Origin: Gemmiger formicilis
Lineage (GTDB): Bacteria > Bacillota > Clostridia > Oscillospirales > Ruminococcaceae
Assembly (NCBI RefSeq): GCF_016900095.1
Contig: NZ_JACJJP010000008.1
Coordinates: 46,582-110,581 of the forward strand
Length of the DNA stretch: 64,000 nt
Reading direction: 5' to 3'
A model generated the notes under the pieces. That model was not told the DNA's origin. It searched no databases and worked only from the letters and a program-made list of their open reading frames with translations. This document shows, one piece after another, positions 9,001 to 17,188 of the stretch (the first letter of the stretch is position 1; every line of letters begins with the position of its first letter). Position numbers and translations under genes: made by a program.

Positions 9001-11459
9001 ATGAATTCCAGAAAAATGCAGACGGCACCTACAATGTGCAGTCCATCCTCGATGCTTACCGCAAGGACAGCTACGACAACAACACCGCTAAATATGATTT
9101 CACCGGCGAGGGCGCAGCGGTCGCCCGGATGTTTGAGTCGGACGCCAGCCTAGTGGCCGAGTACAACGCCAGTCTGACCGAAGCGGGAGACTACGCCAAC
9201 GGTCAGGGCGACGGCTGGGTGCCGACCGGGGTGGAAAACGAGTACATTCTCTCGGAGATTTTCACCAACGAGGAAGGCATCATTCGTGTGACCGGCCTGC
9301 CGTATGGCCAGTATCTGGTCGTGGAAACGACGCTGCCCAAAGACCTGTTCCAGGCCGACCCGTTTGTGGTCACGGTGGATTCAGCTGCCCCGCAGAGCGT
9401 CCTGTGCCAGCCGGACGGCAGTGTAACCACACCCAGCAATTCCTACATGACCTACAATGTGCTGAACGAGGAACTGGAAGGCTATTTGCAGCTCATCAAG
9501 ATCGACGCCGAAACCGGCAAGCCGGTCAAGATCGCCGACACCGCTTTCCAAATCTATAGGATTGCCGAGGACGGCACCGAGACGCTGCTGGAGATGCCCG
9601 ACCCGGATTCCGGCAGCGCCACCGCCAAGACCTCCACTTTCTACACAGACGCAGACGGCTACCTCAAGACACCCGAAAAGCTGCCGCTTGGCCGCTATCG
9701 TGTGGTCGAGATCGAAGGGCCCGAAGGGTTCTTCAACGACGAACAGTACAATGTCGTGTTCGAGTTGACCAGCGAGCGCGTCTGGGAAGTTGTCGGCAAC
9801 GCCGCCGACGACATGGACGACTTTATAATCACCGAAGAATACAGCAACCATGAAACCTTGGGCCAGCTCACCATCCGCAAGGTCGGCAACGTCCTGACCG
9901 GCTATGAAGACGGCCAGTTCCAGTATGAACAGGCCAACCTGGCCGGGGCCACCTACGAGATCCGCGCCCGCGGCGACATTGTCACCGGTGACCGCCAGGG
10001 CACGCTGTGGTATGCAGACGGCGACCTGGTCGCCACCGTGACCACCGGCGAAGAAGGCCAGGTGGATGAAGTCAGATTCAGTCCCACCCGCACACCTGCC
10101 ACCCACGATTTCTTGACTGTTTCTCACGATGGCACCACCGGCGAAGTGACGATTACCCTACCTCTCGGCTCCTACGATATCACCGAGGTACAGGCTCCCT
10201 ACGGTTTTGCGCTGACCAACCAAACCTACACGGTGACTTTTGGCTGGAATGACCAAAGCAACGATGTGGTTCTGACCCAGACCATTGTGGACCACACCCA
10301 GGACGGCGACGAAACCTACAGCTACGACATTGTCAACGCATCGGACGCCAGCGACGAGCAGCTTACCTGCCAGCCCGGCACCCTCGTGTTCGAGAACGCC
10401 CGGGTGCTTCCCGTACCCGAAACGCCGGAGGACCTCGTGGACAAAATCGGCGTCGGCATCCACAAGCAGGACACCGAAACCAGTCTGCCGCTGGCCGGGG
10501 CCGTGTATGAACTCTACACGGTGGACGCCATTTATGACGTGAACGGCAACAAGCTGGCCGATGCCGGTACCCTGCTCGCCACCAGTGCCCCGACCGACGA
10601 GAGCGGCTTCACCTGGTTCGATGTGGACGTGCCCATCCGCGGCGAAGCCTATGCAAACGGTGAGCTCGAACCGGCAGACGGCGTCTGGGATGCCCGCTAC
10701 AACAGCGGCAACTACGAAATCGTAGAAATCGCCAGCCCGGACGGTTACCTGCTCGACCCGACGCCGATTGCGGTCAGCTTTACCTGCCCGGGCCCGCAAA
10801 CGGCCTGGCAGGTGGTCGCCGGCACCCAGTCCGACCAGCCGCTTGACAAGCTGACCATCCATAAAACCGATGTTGGCGGCAAGGAACTGCCCGGCGCAGA
10901 ACTGACCGTCACCACGCTGGACGGCGAACCGGTTGACAGCTGGGTGAGCGAGGATACGCCCCATGCACTGCCCATTCTGGAACCCGATGTTGAGGCGCAG
11001 GAAGGCGCGATTCGCTACTCGGATGCGGACAACGAATTTATCTACATCCTGCACGAGGATGCCGCGCCGGATGGTTATCTGGTTGCCACCGACATCCAGT
11101 TCAAGGTGGAAAAAGACGAGGACGGCCGCATCACGGTGTACACCCGCGCAACCGCCGCAGAAAGCTGGCACAAGGTGGACGGCGCATCGGTCACGATGGT
11201 GGACGAGGCCAAGCCGCAGCCCACGCCGACGCCCACGCCCACCACAACAACAGTCACGGCAACGGCGACGCCAAAACCTGTTGCCCATGTCCCTCAGACC
11301 GGCGACAGCACCCCACTGCTGGCGATGGTGATTGCGACCGCACTGGCGGCGGTAGGTTTTGTCGCGCTGCTGGTGATGCGCTGCCGCCGAAACCGGCTGG
11401 AAGAGGAAAGTGACCCGCAGCTAGAACCGCGGGACGATATGGAGGAAACCCATGAATAA
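6003..11459 (+). CDS. Giant LPXTG-type SpaA/Cna-B surface adhesin
   Basis: 1818 residues; AAGGAG lies nine bases before the ATG. A Sec signal (RLSAALLAGLCLLTGSGAAL) is followed by a Pro/Ala/Glu-rich spacer. Around residues 220-335 is a thioester-type region containing SYCLDQG (Cys about 254). At least seven SpaA/Cna-B repeats follow, starting near residues 537, 740, 966, 1162, 1289, 1483 and 1617, each opening with a V-x-K pattern such as LQLIKIDAETG or VGIHKQDTET. These repeats normally form Lys-Asn isopeptide bonds. The end has a Pro/Thr spacer, VPQTG (residues 1763-1767), a hydrophobic helix and a basic-acidic tail: sortase anchoring. Likely role: attachment or mating-pair contact on the donor surface. 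Confidence 0.9.
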   Translation: MNCKIKRKSWRRLSAALLAGLCLLTGSGAALAAQAVGEAATSGPVQAAPGEATATPETAPGGEAAATPESAAPDEDPGTSTPETAAAAARFSFTVLDADYEAPASGNIDESLFGIEADEARMPAGEAVPVLLQVVAPAPDSTVTVTLSDGAVFTDSEMETDDGSIYTRTFASGEQASAWMLYVRADGDFTAEAAYTASDGASLTRTITVTRNHKISLFSAFSARAGEHQYHITDVTNVGGEWLITFEGEDQSYCLDQGMNGKPSASVYWTYYGTTDLLDQARAAGCSSKLDIQRYVWAHRQEASDSGSAYVYQASEAWWQNVMTTYPPVDQPTEPGEPEEPQEYYASWSAGPQTASGSLDLSHGLDLHKIGLVTGETIDEAVFEITPSVTGGSIDGGSWSLTPAGSQTVTTGGHVMDDTYHTTGGNASASWMMHYSVSKTSGTASGNVGPYSSQEEANAAASAAQSEAVSRLQGEAQAAVDAAIASARSQMANITFTVRETSVPHGFDAYTDSTGSEQQVSVPADGSTDVTIHNEEWSIQVNIAKIDSETHQLIAADAEFSVFEWDTVKQMYIPFGGYNQYSVVRNEDGSYSVANGSSYATGSPADRTLYYTQRNEGKFIIVETRAPEGYYGNWSDITHPGTAGQVEGKRAYAFTISKGNDGSVIDLSNEDYNADIGTADSGGTLLRTPEGNTVTVTLYDAPQEAIRTYVTDSNGLANNEDSYTSTPVSGKFTNDRVIGEIVLTKSDLDQAVEGADTALHGTASIEGAVYDLYAAEDIQHPDGVSGTVDYSKIVDANGNPIWHTTVLTNGGWDPDYLPVLAKDHLVASAEIRDGVLAFANLYLGKYYLVERATGIVLPVDTDGHFYVTGQYPVLDKTLQPTGETKSLNTSRGEYTDYVYKNQYSAVAEGRALTGIKTYDGYYLSFATGYLCDEINHYETLTYGSESQYVARETDGSKDAVLKSGFSIQKVVSTTGPGSPAPKLEGAGFTVYRIWELSKVDEFQKNADGTYNVQSILDAYRKDSYDNNTAKYDFTGEGAAVARMFESDASLVAEYNASLTEAGDYANGQGDGWVPTGVENEYILSEIFTNEEGIIRVTGLPYGQYLVVETTLPKDLFQADPFVVTVDSAAPQSVLCQPDGSVTTPSNSYMTYNVLNEELEGYLQLIKIDAETGKPVKIADTAFQIYRIAEDGTETLLEMPDPDSGSATAKTSTFYTDADGYLKTPEKLPLGRYRVVEIEGPEGFFNDEQYNVVFELTSERVWEVVGNAADDMDDFIITEEYSNHETLGQLTIRKVGNVLTGYEDGQFQYEQANLAGATYEIRARGDIVTGDRQGTLWYADGDLVATVTTGEEGQVDEVRFSPTRTPATHDFLTVSHDGTTGEVTITLPLGSYDITEVQAPYGFALTNQTYTVTFGWNDQSNDVVLTQTIVDHTQDGDETYSYDIVNASDASDEQLTCQPGTLVFENARVLPVPETPEDLVDKIGVGIHKQDTETSLPLAGAVYELYTVDAIYDVNGNKLADAGTLLATSAPTDESGFTWFDVDVPIRGEAYANGELEPADGVWDARYNSGNYEIVEIASPDGYLLDPTPIAVSFTCPGPQTAWQVVAGTQSDQPLDKLTIHKTDVGGKELPGAELTVTTLDGEPVDSWVSEDTPHALPILEPDVEAQEGAIRYSDADNEFIYILHEDAAPDGYLVATDIQFKVEKDEDGRITVYTRATAAESWHKVDGASVTMVDEAKPQPTPTPTPTTTTVTATATPKPVAHVPQTGDSTPLLAMVIATALAAVGFVALLVMRCRRNRLEEESDPQLEPRDDMEETHE

Positions 11460-12135
11460 ACCGGAGAAACTGCGCGTTGTCATCGTGGAGCCGGGCCAAT
11501 ATGCTCGCGAAGCCGAGATTGACAACACCTTACAAGCCGAACAAGCGGTGGTCGGTGGCTCGATTGAAGTCATCTACCCCTGGCCGGACAAAAATGTTTG
11601 CCTCGTGCTCAACGATGAAGGAAAAGTCATTCCGTTGGAACCAAATCGTGGCTTACTCGAATACAGGGATATTGTGTTCGGCACCTTTTTCGTCTGCGGA
11701 GACAACGGTGAGGATTTTTGCAGCCTGAGCGATCTGCAGGTGAAGCGATTCCTTCAGCGCTTCAGCAGGCCGGAGGTGTTTGTTCCCTATTGTGGGCACC
11801 TTCTACCCATCCTGTATGATCGGCGTGACCTGCCGAATGTACCGGAAGCCGTCCGGCAGGAAACGAAGGAACGAAACGGTCTGCCGCAAATTTGCTTCAG
11901 CGATATGCCAGGGATACCCGAGGTGGTGTTGCTGGAATATGGAGAAAACCGCTGCTTGCCGCTGAGTGCTTCGCCGGAAGGCAAAACAGCCTCTCAGTAT
12001 GCGGACGAGCTCAACGAGCGGATCGGTGTCACACCGGATCAGCAACGAGCCTTGCAGCGCGGCTTTGCCTGTGGCTGGAAAACTGGGCCAGACGACCGCA
12101 CCGACAAAAAACATTCGCAGGACATGACGCGGTAA
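11452..12135 (+). CDS. DUF3846 domain protein
   Basis: 227 residues, starting inside the adhesin stop region with GGAGG just upstream, so the two genes are coupled. The N-terminal half matches DUF3846 (VVIVEPGQYAREAEIDNTL, then GGSIEVIYPW, then FGTFFVCG), a small domain very common on conjugative elements and phages of gut Firmicutes. The C-terminal half (RDLPNVPEAVRQETKERNG onward) is unfamiliar and ends in a charged tail. No biochemical role is known for the family. Confidence 0.75.
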   Translation: MNKPEKLRVVIVEPGQYAREAEIDNTLQAEQAVVGGSIEVIYPWPDKNVCLVLNDEGKVIPLEPNRGLLEYRDIVFGTFFVCGDNGEDFCSLSDLQVKRFLQRFSRPEVFVPYCGHLLPILYDRRDLPNVPEAVRQETKERNGLPQICFSDMPGIPEVVLLEYGENRCLPLSASPEGKTASQYADELNERIGVTPDQQRALQRGFACGWKTGPDDRTDKKHSQDMTR

Positions 12136-12159
12136 AACGCCGCGGCTTGTTCTATAACC

Positions 12160-12185
12160 GGGGCGCAGCTAGGCGGCTGCGCCCC
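12160..12185 (+). terminator. Hairpin between DUF3846 gene and metK
   Basis: GGGGCGCAGC and GCTGCGCCCC form a perfect 10-bp stem with a six-base loop. The following TACATTTATT is only moderately T-rich, so termination may be partial. Confidence 0.55.
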
Positions 12186-12211
12186 TACATTTATTATAAA
12201 GGAGAAATTTT

Positions 12212-13354
12212 ATGATCCATTTCTATTCTGCCGAATCGGTGACCGAAGGGCACCCCGATAAGCTCTGCGACCAGATCGCCGACGCAGTGCTGGACGGTTG
12301 CCTGACACTTGACCGCAATGCTCGCGTGGCCTGTGAGGTCGCGGCCACAAAAGGGCACATCTTCCTGATGGGCGAGATCACGGCGAGCACCCGACCCGAC
12401 GAAGCCGAGATCGCCCGCGAGGTACTGCGCCGTGTCGGTTACAACCCCAAAGATTACGAAATTCACACGCTGATCCACCCCCAAAGCCCCGACATCGAAG
12501 CCGCCGTCAATGACCCGCTGGATACTGGGGCCGACCCCGACGCCATCGGCGCGGGCGACCAGTGCGTGGTGGTGGGCTATGCCACCGACGAGACACCCGA
12601 AATGCTGCCGCTGCCGGTGGTGCTGGCGCATCGCCTGACCAGCCGGTTGACCTGGGCCTGCATCAACGATGAACAGAAGCGTTTCGGTCCCGATGGCAAG
12701 GCAATGGCGATTGTCGAGTACGAGGATGACAGGCCTGTGCGGGTGGCGCGCATTGTGGTATCCTTCCAACACGCCCCCGAAGTGGACCCCACCGACCTCA
12801 CCGAGCTTATCTGGCGGGACGTCATTCTGTCCGCCCTCAAGGGAATGCCCTACGATGACAGCCTGGAACTGATCCTCAACCCGGGCGGCCATTTTGTGCT
12901 GGGCGGCCCGGATGCCGACACCGGCCTGACCGGCCGTAAGCTGGCGGTGGATGCCTACGGCCCCTTTGTGCCCACCGGCGGTGGGGCGTTCTCCGGCAAA
13001 GACCCCACCAAGCTCGATCGCAGCGGGGCGTACATGGCGCGGTGCGTGGCCAAAAACATCGTGGCCAGCGGCATCGCGCAGCAGTGCCAGGTCACGCTGA
13101 CCTACGCCATCGGCATGGCGAAACCGCTGGCGGTGGAGGTGGACACCTTCGGCACCGGCCTGCTCTGCGAGGACGACTGCCTTGCGGTGGCGGTGCAAAG
13201 CGCGTTCGACCTGACCCCGGCCGGCATCATTACCGAGCTCGACCTGCAGCGGCCGATTTACGCCCGTACCGCGGTGGGCGGCCACTTTGGCCGCGAAGAT
13301 TTCCCCTGGGAAAAGCTCGACCGCACCGGCTTGCTGATGGCGACCATACGGTAA
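12212..13354 (+). CDS. metK: S-adenosylmethionine synthetase
   Basis: 380 residues, full length for the family; AAAGGAGA precedes the ATG. It makes S-adenosylmethionine from methionine and ATP. Signature segments are present: ESVTEGHPDKLCDQIADAVL at the N-terminus, GAGDQCVVVGYATDETPE (active-site loop) and GGGAFSGKDPTKLDRSGAYM (phosphate loop). It is a second, mobile copy of a normally chromosomal housekeeping gene. DNA methyltransferase genes and a methyltransferase relic nearby suggest it supplies the methyl donor during establishment. The start of the next gene follows one base after the stop. Confidence 0.95.
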   Translation: MIHFYSAESVTEGHPDKLCDQIADAVLDGCLTLDRNARVACEVAATKGHIFLMGEITASTRPDEAEIAREVLRRVGYNPKDYEIHTLIHPQSPDIEAAVNDPLDTGADPDAIGAGDQCVVVGYATDETPEMLPLPVVLAHRLTSRLTWACINDEQKRFGPDGKAMAIVEYEDDRPVRVARIVVSFQHAPEVDPTDLTELIWRDVILSALKGMPYDDSLELILNPGGHFVLGGPDADTGLTGRKLAVDAYGPFVPTGGGAFSGKDPTKLDRSGAYMARCVAKNIVASGIAQQCQVTLTYAIGMAKPLAVEVDTFGTGLLCEDDCLAVAVQSAFDLTPAGIITELDLQRPIYARTAVGGHFGREDFPWEKLDRTGLLMATIR

Positions 13355-13355
13355 T

Positions 13356-14348
13356 ATGCCCCGCGTCACCAAAGAACAGGTCGCCGCCGCACGGCGGATG
13401 ACAGCCATCGAGTTCCTGCGCCGATACCGGGCAGACGACCTTGTCAAGAGCAGTGCCCGCGGCGAATATGAACTGAAAAGCCATGACAGCTTCAAGATCA
13501 ACGGCGAGTCAAGCCTCTGGCACTGGAAAAGCCGGGGCATCGGCGGCAAGTCGGCGCTGGATTATCTCGTCCATGTGGAGGGCTGTTCCTTTGTGGAAGC
13601 GGTGCAGCTCCTTTGCGATGAGCAGCCCAGCTTCATCCCGCAGCGCCATGAAGAAGTGGAACGCCAGCGTCCGCCGTTCAAGCTACCCGAAAAATCCCCG
13701 ACCACCACGCGGGTGGAAGCCTACCTGCGCTGCCGGGGAATCTCGCCACAGGTGATACAGAAATGTATAGACGATGGCATTTTGTACGAGAGTCTGCCCT
13801 ACCACAATTGTGTGTTTGTCGGGCGGGATGCAGACGGCACCCCCAGATACGCCGCCCTGCGGGGGACCTACACCTACGGGAAACAATTCAAGGCAGAATC
13901 CACCGGAAGTGACAAGCGGTTCGGCTTTTGCATCGCACCAACGGCAGAAAGCAGTGCGGTGGCTGTGTTTGAAGCCGCCATCGATGCCATGGCCGAAATG
14001 ACGCTGGCCGGGGATGCGGCCGACAAATACCGTCTGTCTCTCGGCGGCATCTATGCGCCGGAGGAAGGCCGCGACATCCACCCGCCTGCAGCGCTGGAAG
14101 AATTTCTGCACCGTCACCCGCAGGTGAACCGCATCGAGTTCTGCCTCGACAACGACCCGCCCGGCCGTGCCGCCGCTGCAGCGTTGGCACGGCTCTACGG
14201 TGAGCGGTATCAGGTGGCCGTGCGTCTGCCACCGATCGAGGGCTTCGACTATGGTGATTTGGCGCAGGCGGCGATAGAATATCGTACAAAAGCCAAGGCC
14301 AAAAGCTGTGCAATACGCCAGAGTCAGAACAATTTCCCCACAAGGTAA
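13356..14348 (+). CDS. DUF3991/toprim domain protein
   Basis: 330 residues. The N-terminus carries the primase-like zinc-free segment seen in this family (SFKINGESSLWHWKSRGIGG, then ALDYLVHVEGCSFVEAVQLL), followed by the DUF3991 region. The C-terminal half is toprim-like: VAVFEAAIDAMAEM holds the conserved Glu, and IEFCLDNDPPGRAAA the DxD-type acidic pair that binds metal. Such proteins accompany relaxases on Firmicute ICEs and probably act on nicked or replicating DNA during transfer. It abuts metK on the left and a terminator on the right. Confidence 0.85.
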   Translation: MPRVTKEQVAAARRMTAIEFLRRYRADDLVKSSARGEYELKSHDSFKINGESSLWHWKSRGIGGKSALDYLVHVEGCSFVEAVQLLCDEQPSFIPQRHEEVERQRPPFKLPEKSPTTTRVEAYLRCRGISPQVIQKCIDDGILYESLPYHNCVFVGRDADGTPRYAALRGTYTYGKQFKAESTGSDKRFGFCIAPTAESSAVAVFEAAIDAMAEMTLAGDAADKYRLSLGGIYAPEEGRDIHPPAALEEFLHRHPQVNRIEFCLDNDPPGRAAAAALARLYGERYQVAVRLPPIEGFDYGDLAQAAIEYRTKAKAKSCAIRQSQNNFPTR

Positions 14349-14368
14349 AGAACCCGAACCACACAGCG

Positions 14369-14426
14369 AACAGGCGCCCGCCTTATGCCAACCGTGCAAC
14401 GATTGACTTGGCAGACGCCTGTTTTT
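14369..14426. terminator. Terminator between convergent genes
   Basis: AACAGGCG (14369-14376) pairs with CGCCTGTT (14416-14423); an inner ATGCCAA/TTGGCA stem extends it. T residues follow on the plus strand. It separates the toprim gene from the oppositely oriented toxin gene. Confidence 0.75.
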
Positions 14427-14439
14427 CTTTGCTGCTGCG

Positions 14440-14748
14440 TCAGTGAAACAATTCCGGGTAGTTGCTGGACGCCCAGACGATGCGTTCGATCACGACCTGC
14501 TCGCCGTCGATCCGATAAATCACGATGTGGTTGCCGTGTACGAGTTTGCGGAACCCCAGCGCGTTCAGATAGGCGTCCGGGTGTTCCTCTCCCATGCGGG
14601 GAAAGTCGGACAGCTTTTCGATGTGGTCCTGCAAATCGCCCACGGCCCGAAGCGCCGAATCTTCCCCGACCTTCTCGAAGTGGTAGTCCGCAATATCCAG
14701 CAGGTCTTGCAGCGCTTCTTTGGTGTAGATGAGCGGCGTTTTAGCCAT
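14440..14748 (-). CDS. RelE/ParE-family toxin
   Basis: 102 residues with the compact RelE/ParE fold: helical N-terminus (LIYTKEALQDLLDIADYHFE), FPRMGEEHPD at the domain centre, and the strand pair FRKLVHGNHIVIYRID followed by VVIERIVWASSNY. Family members cleave ribosome-bound mRNA or poison gyrase; the sequence does not tell which. It overlaps the end of the upstream antitoxin gene by eight bases, so the pair is one operon. Confidence 0.85.
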   Translation of the reverse strand: MAKTPLIYTKEALQDLLDIADYHFEKVGEDSALRAVGDLQDHIEKLSDFPRMGEEHPDAYLNALGFRKLVHGNHIVIYRIDGEQVVIERIVWASSNYPELFH

Positions 14749-15052
14749 GTTTCTCCCTCCGCCGGTTCAGCAGGTGCTGCCGGACCGCGTCCCGCACCTG
14801 TTCGGAGGTATAGGTCGGCTCACCGGACAGGCGGCCCAGCTCTGCCTCCAGCACCAACGCGCGGTGGTCAAGTACGGCTTCGCGCCGGTCGAGTTCTTCC
14901 TCCCGGCGTGTAAAGGCGTCCAGATCCATCAGGACGGTGTCGCCTTCGCCGTTGCGGGTGATGTAGATCGGCTGCCCCGTTGTGCGGGAACGTGCAGCAA
15001 GTTCGTTGTACTCTGTCCGCAGCGCCGATGCGGGTCGAATATCCATAGCCAT
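14741..15052 (-). CDS. Phd/YefM-type antitoxin
   Basis: 103 residues. The N-terminal IRPASALRTEYNELAARSRTT and PIYITRNGEGDTVLMDLDAF are the DNA-binding and dimer parts of Phd/YefM antitoxins. A long charged helix follows and would wrap the toxin. The ATG has a GGGGCCGC-type leader rather than a strong ribosome binding site. The antitoxin is upstream of its toxin, the usual order. Confidence 0.85.
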   Translation of the reverse strand: MAMDIRPASALRTEYNELAARSRTTGQPIYITRNGEGDTVLMDLDAFTRREEELDRREAVLDHRALVLEAELGRLSGEPTYTSEQVRDAVRQHLLNRRREKHG

Positions 15053-15077
15053 CTGTGCGGCCCCCTTTCTTACCTAC

Positions 15078-15106
15078 AGTATACCATAGTGACCAGCAAA
15101 TAACAA
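15078..15106 (-). promoter_or_regulatory. Promoter of the first toxin-antitoxin operon
   Basis: On the minus strand TTGTTA (15101-15106) and TATACT (15078-15083) are 17 bases apart. A CCATATATGG palindrome at 15107-15116 touches the -35 box and could be the antitoxin operator. Confidence 0.7.
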
Positions 15107-15174
15107 CCATATATGGAATATATTTGCTTGCCATCTTCGAACCCGATTCAAAATATAACGTGAGGTGATGTCAC

Positions 15175-16251
15175 TTGAATGAAGTAACTTTCAAACTATA
15201 TTCTCCGCTGACCGCAGAACTTCTGTCAGATGAGAATGAGATCTGGCTGGGCAATGCCCCCATCGAACTGCAGGGGTATGAAATGACCGATTATGCAGGA
15301 GCGATTGCGGCGCAGATCGTGGAGGAAGGCGCCAATATTGAGCAGTACATGGACGGGGAAGACAACCCCTACCTGGCAGCCCATGTCAAGAGCATCCGGC
15401 TTTCGGTCGAGGAACGGTATGGTGAACTGTGTGGCTGTGCCACCGTGATCGTGGACGAAGACCTGACCGAACGTGGCTGGAATGACCTGCAGGACTACAT
15501 TACCGGCCAGTATTCGGACGGCTGGGGAGAGGGATTCGAGCAGCGCGATATCCAGGTGAAAGATGGTATCCTCAACGTCCACTTCTGGCAGGCGGATCAC
15601 TTTGCCTTCACGGTGGAACAGGTTGTGAATGCACCGCAGCAAACCAAGCCTTCTCCTTCCACAAAGAAGTACGAGATCACCGACACTGCCCATCCCGTCT
15701 ACCCGGAACTACACCGCATCCGCGCATTGCGGCAGGTGAGGGAGGATGTGCCGGTTGGTACGCTCGGCGGTTATGTGCAGAGCGAAGCCAACCTGTCGCA
15801 GGGCAACGACGACGCCTGGCTCTATGACGATTCTGTCAGCCGGGATGAGGCTTGTGTTTGCGATGATGCGCGGCTGTATGAGCAGGCGATGGTGCAGGAC
15901 TTGGCATTGGCCCGTGGCAGTGTCATCATGTACGGCAACGCCATTGCCTGTGACAATGCGATCGTTACAGGTGGGCGTATCTGCAACGGTGCGCTCGTCT
16001 GCGGTAATGCCCGCGTCCGCGAAAATACCGTGACCCATATCGCGCCGGTAGTGGCCGGACACTGCGTGGTCATGGGCGACCTGGCGGGCAAGGTTGTGGT
16101 GTCTGGCAGTGGCAGCATTCTTCCGGGGCAAGTGGTGGACAATCCCACCCAGAACGTGGTCGCTATTGACGAACATGGTGCTGTCATCGTCCGGGAGCCC
16201 AATCTTGCCCCCGGCCGGGACAGAAAGAACCGCAATACCCCTGAACGCTGA
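15175..16251 (+). CDS. Beta-helix repeat protein with N-terminal DUF6329-like domain
   Basis: 358 residues from TTG 15175 with GAGGTG seven bases upstream. The first ~155 residues form a domain with DLQDYITGQYSDGWGEGFEQ and a short IQVKDGILNVHFW strand, which I associate with DUF6329. From residue ~165 (YEITDTAHPVYPELHRIRAL) the protein becomes a run of hexapeptide-like turns (NDDAWLYDDSVSRDEACVCD, NAIACDNAIVTG, NGALVCGNARVREN), a parallel beta-helix. Such proteins are frequent but uncharacterised cargo of gut Firmicute conjugative elements. It forms an operon with the methyltransferase downstream. Confidence 0.65.
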   Translation: MNEVTFKLYSPLTAELLSDENEIWLGNAPIELQGYEMTDYAGAIAAQIVEEGANIEQYMDGEDNPYLAAHVKSIRLSVEERYGELCGCATVIVDEDLTERGWNDLQDYITGQYSDGWGEGFEQRDIQVKDGILNVHFWQADHFAFTVEQVVNAPQQTKPSPSTKKYEITDTAHPVYPELHRIRALRQVREDVPVGTLGGYVQSEANLSQGNDDAWLYDDSVSRDEACVCDDARLYEQAMVQDLALARGSVIMYGNAIACDNAIVTGGRICNGALVCGNARVRENTVTHIAPVVAGHCVVMGDLAGKVVVSGSGSILPGQVVDNPTQNVVAIDEHGAVIVREPNLAPGRDRKNRNTPER

Positions 16252-16267
16252 GAAAGGAAGGATGCCT

Positions 16268-17077
16268 TTGACCAAAACTCCCGAAACCAACATCATTTTT
16301 GACCCGAGCGCCAAATTTGAAATGCCCGAACACACCGGCGGCGACGGCTGGACGATTCTCCACGGCGACTGCCTGCGCCTGATGCGTCAGATGCAGGACG
16401 GCGTGTTCGATGCCGTCATCACTGACCCGCCCTACGCCTCCGGCGGCAGCACGCCCGCCGAAAAGACCCGTTCGACCAACCAGAAATACAGCTCGATGTC
16501 CTCAGACAAAGCCCTGCCCGATTTTGCCGGCGATCAGATGGACCAGCGCAGCTGGACGAACTTCATGACCGACTGGCTCAATGAAGCCTACCGCCTGTGC
16601 AAACCCGGTGCGCCCATCTGCCTGTTCATCGACTGGAGGCAGTTGCCCTCCATGACGGATGCTTTGCAGCGTTCCGGCTGGATCTGGCGCGGCATTGCTG
16701 TGTGGGATAAGGTGACCTGCCGCCCGCAAAAGGGGCGCTTCCGCCAGCAGGCCGAATTCATCCTGTGGGGGTCCAAAGAAGGGATGCCCTTGCAGCGCAA
16801 CGTCGGGTGTCTGCCCGGTGTGTTCCGGTATAGCAACCCGGCCAATGCCGGGCGCATCCATGTGACCGAGAAGTCCCTTCCCCTCATGCGGGACATCGTC
16901 CAGATCTGCGAGCCGGGCGGGCGTATCCTCGACCCGTTTGCCGGGGCAGGTACGACCATTCTGGCGGCGGTACGCGAGGGGTACGAGGCCGTGGGCATTG
17001 AGAAAACCGCCGTTTACTACAAACTCGGCTCCGACCGGGTCAGATTTGCGTTGGCAGCAGGAGAGAAAACCAAATAA
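16268..17077 (+). CDS. Site-specific DNA methyltransferase (N6-A or N4-C, beta class)
   Basis: About 269 residues. Motif IV (VITDPPYASGG) comes first and the SAM-binding motif I (DPFAGAGTTILAAVREGYEA) is at the C-terminus, the order of beta-class amino-methyltransferases. The region between includes CLFIDWRQLPSMTDAL and a target-recognition stretch. AAAGGAAGG favours TTG 16268; ATG 16262 is in frame but very close to that site. No restriction endonuclease gene is adjacent, so it is probably an orphan methylase protecting transferred DNA. MetK, about 3 kb upstream, could feed it. Confidence 0.85.
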   Translation: MTKTPETNIIFDPSAKFEMPEHTGGDGWTILHGDCLRLMRQMQDGVFDAVITDPPYASGGSTPAEKTRSTNQKYSSMSSDKALPDFAGDQMDQRSWTNFMTDWLNEAYRLCKPGAPICLFIDWRQLPSMTDALQRSGWIWRGIAVWDKVTCRPQKGRFRQQAEFILWGSKEGMPLQRNVGCLPGVFRYSNPANAGRIHVTEKSLPLMRDIVQICEPGGRILDPFAGAGTTILAAVREGYEAVGIEKTAVYYKLGSDRVRFALAAGEKTK

Positions 17078-17085
17078 ACCGAGGT

Positions 17086-17147
17086 GGATTCCAATAGGAA
17101 TCCACCCACAGAAGCAAGCCGCGCGGGGGGGATTCCTATTGGAATCC
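17086..17147. repeat. Nested inverted repeat after the methyltransferase gene
   Basis: An 18-base unit GGATTCCAATAGGAATCC at 17086-17103 recurs as its reverse complement at 17130-17147. Each unit is itself nearly palindromic, so four GGATTCC/GGAATCC half-sites occur in about 60 bases. The outer pair could fold into a long hairpin followed by CTATTTT. Confidence 0.7.
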
Positions 17148-17188
17148 TCCCCGCTATTTTATGTGAAATTGGAAAGGAGACAACCGAT

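Noticed and set aside
12194..13549. 451-codon open frame on the minus strand
   Set aside because: Antisense of metK and the start of the toprim gene.
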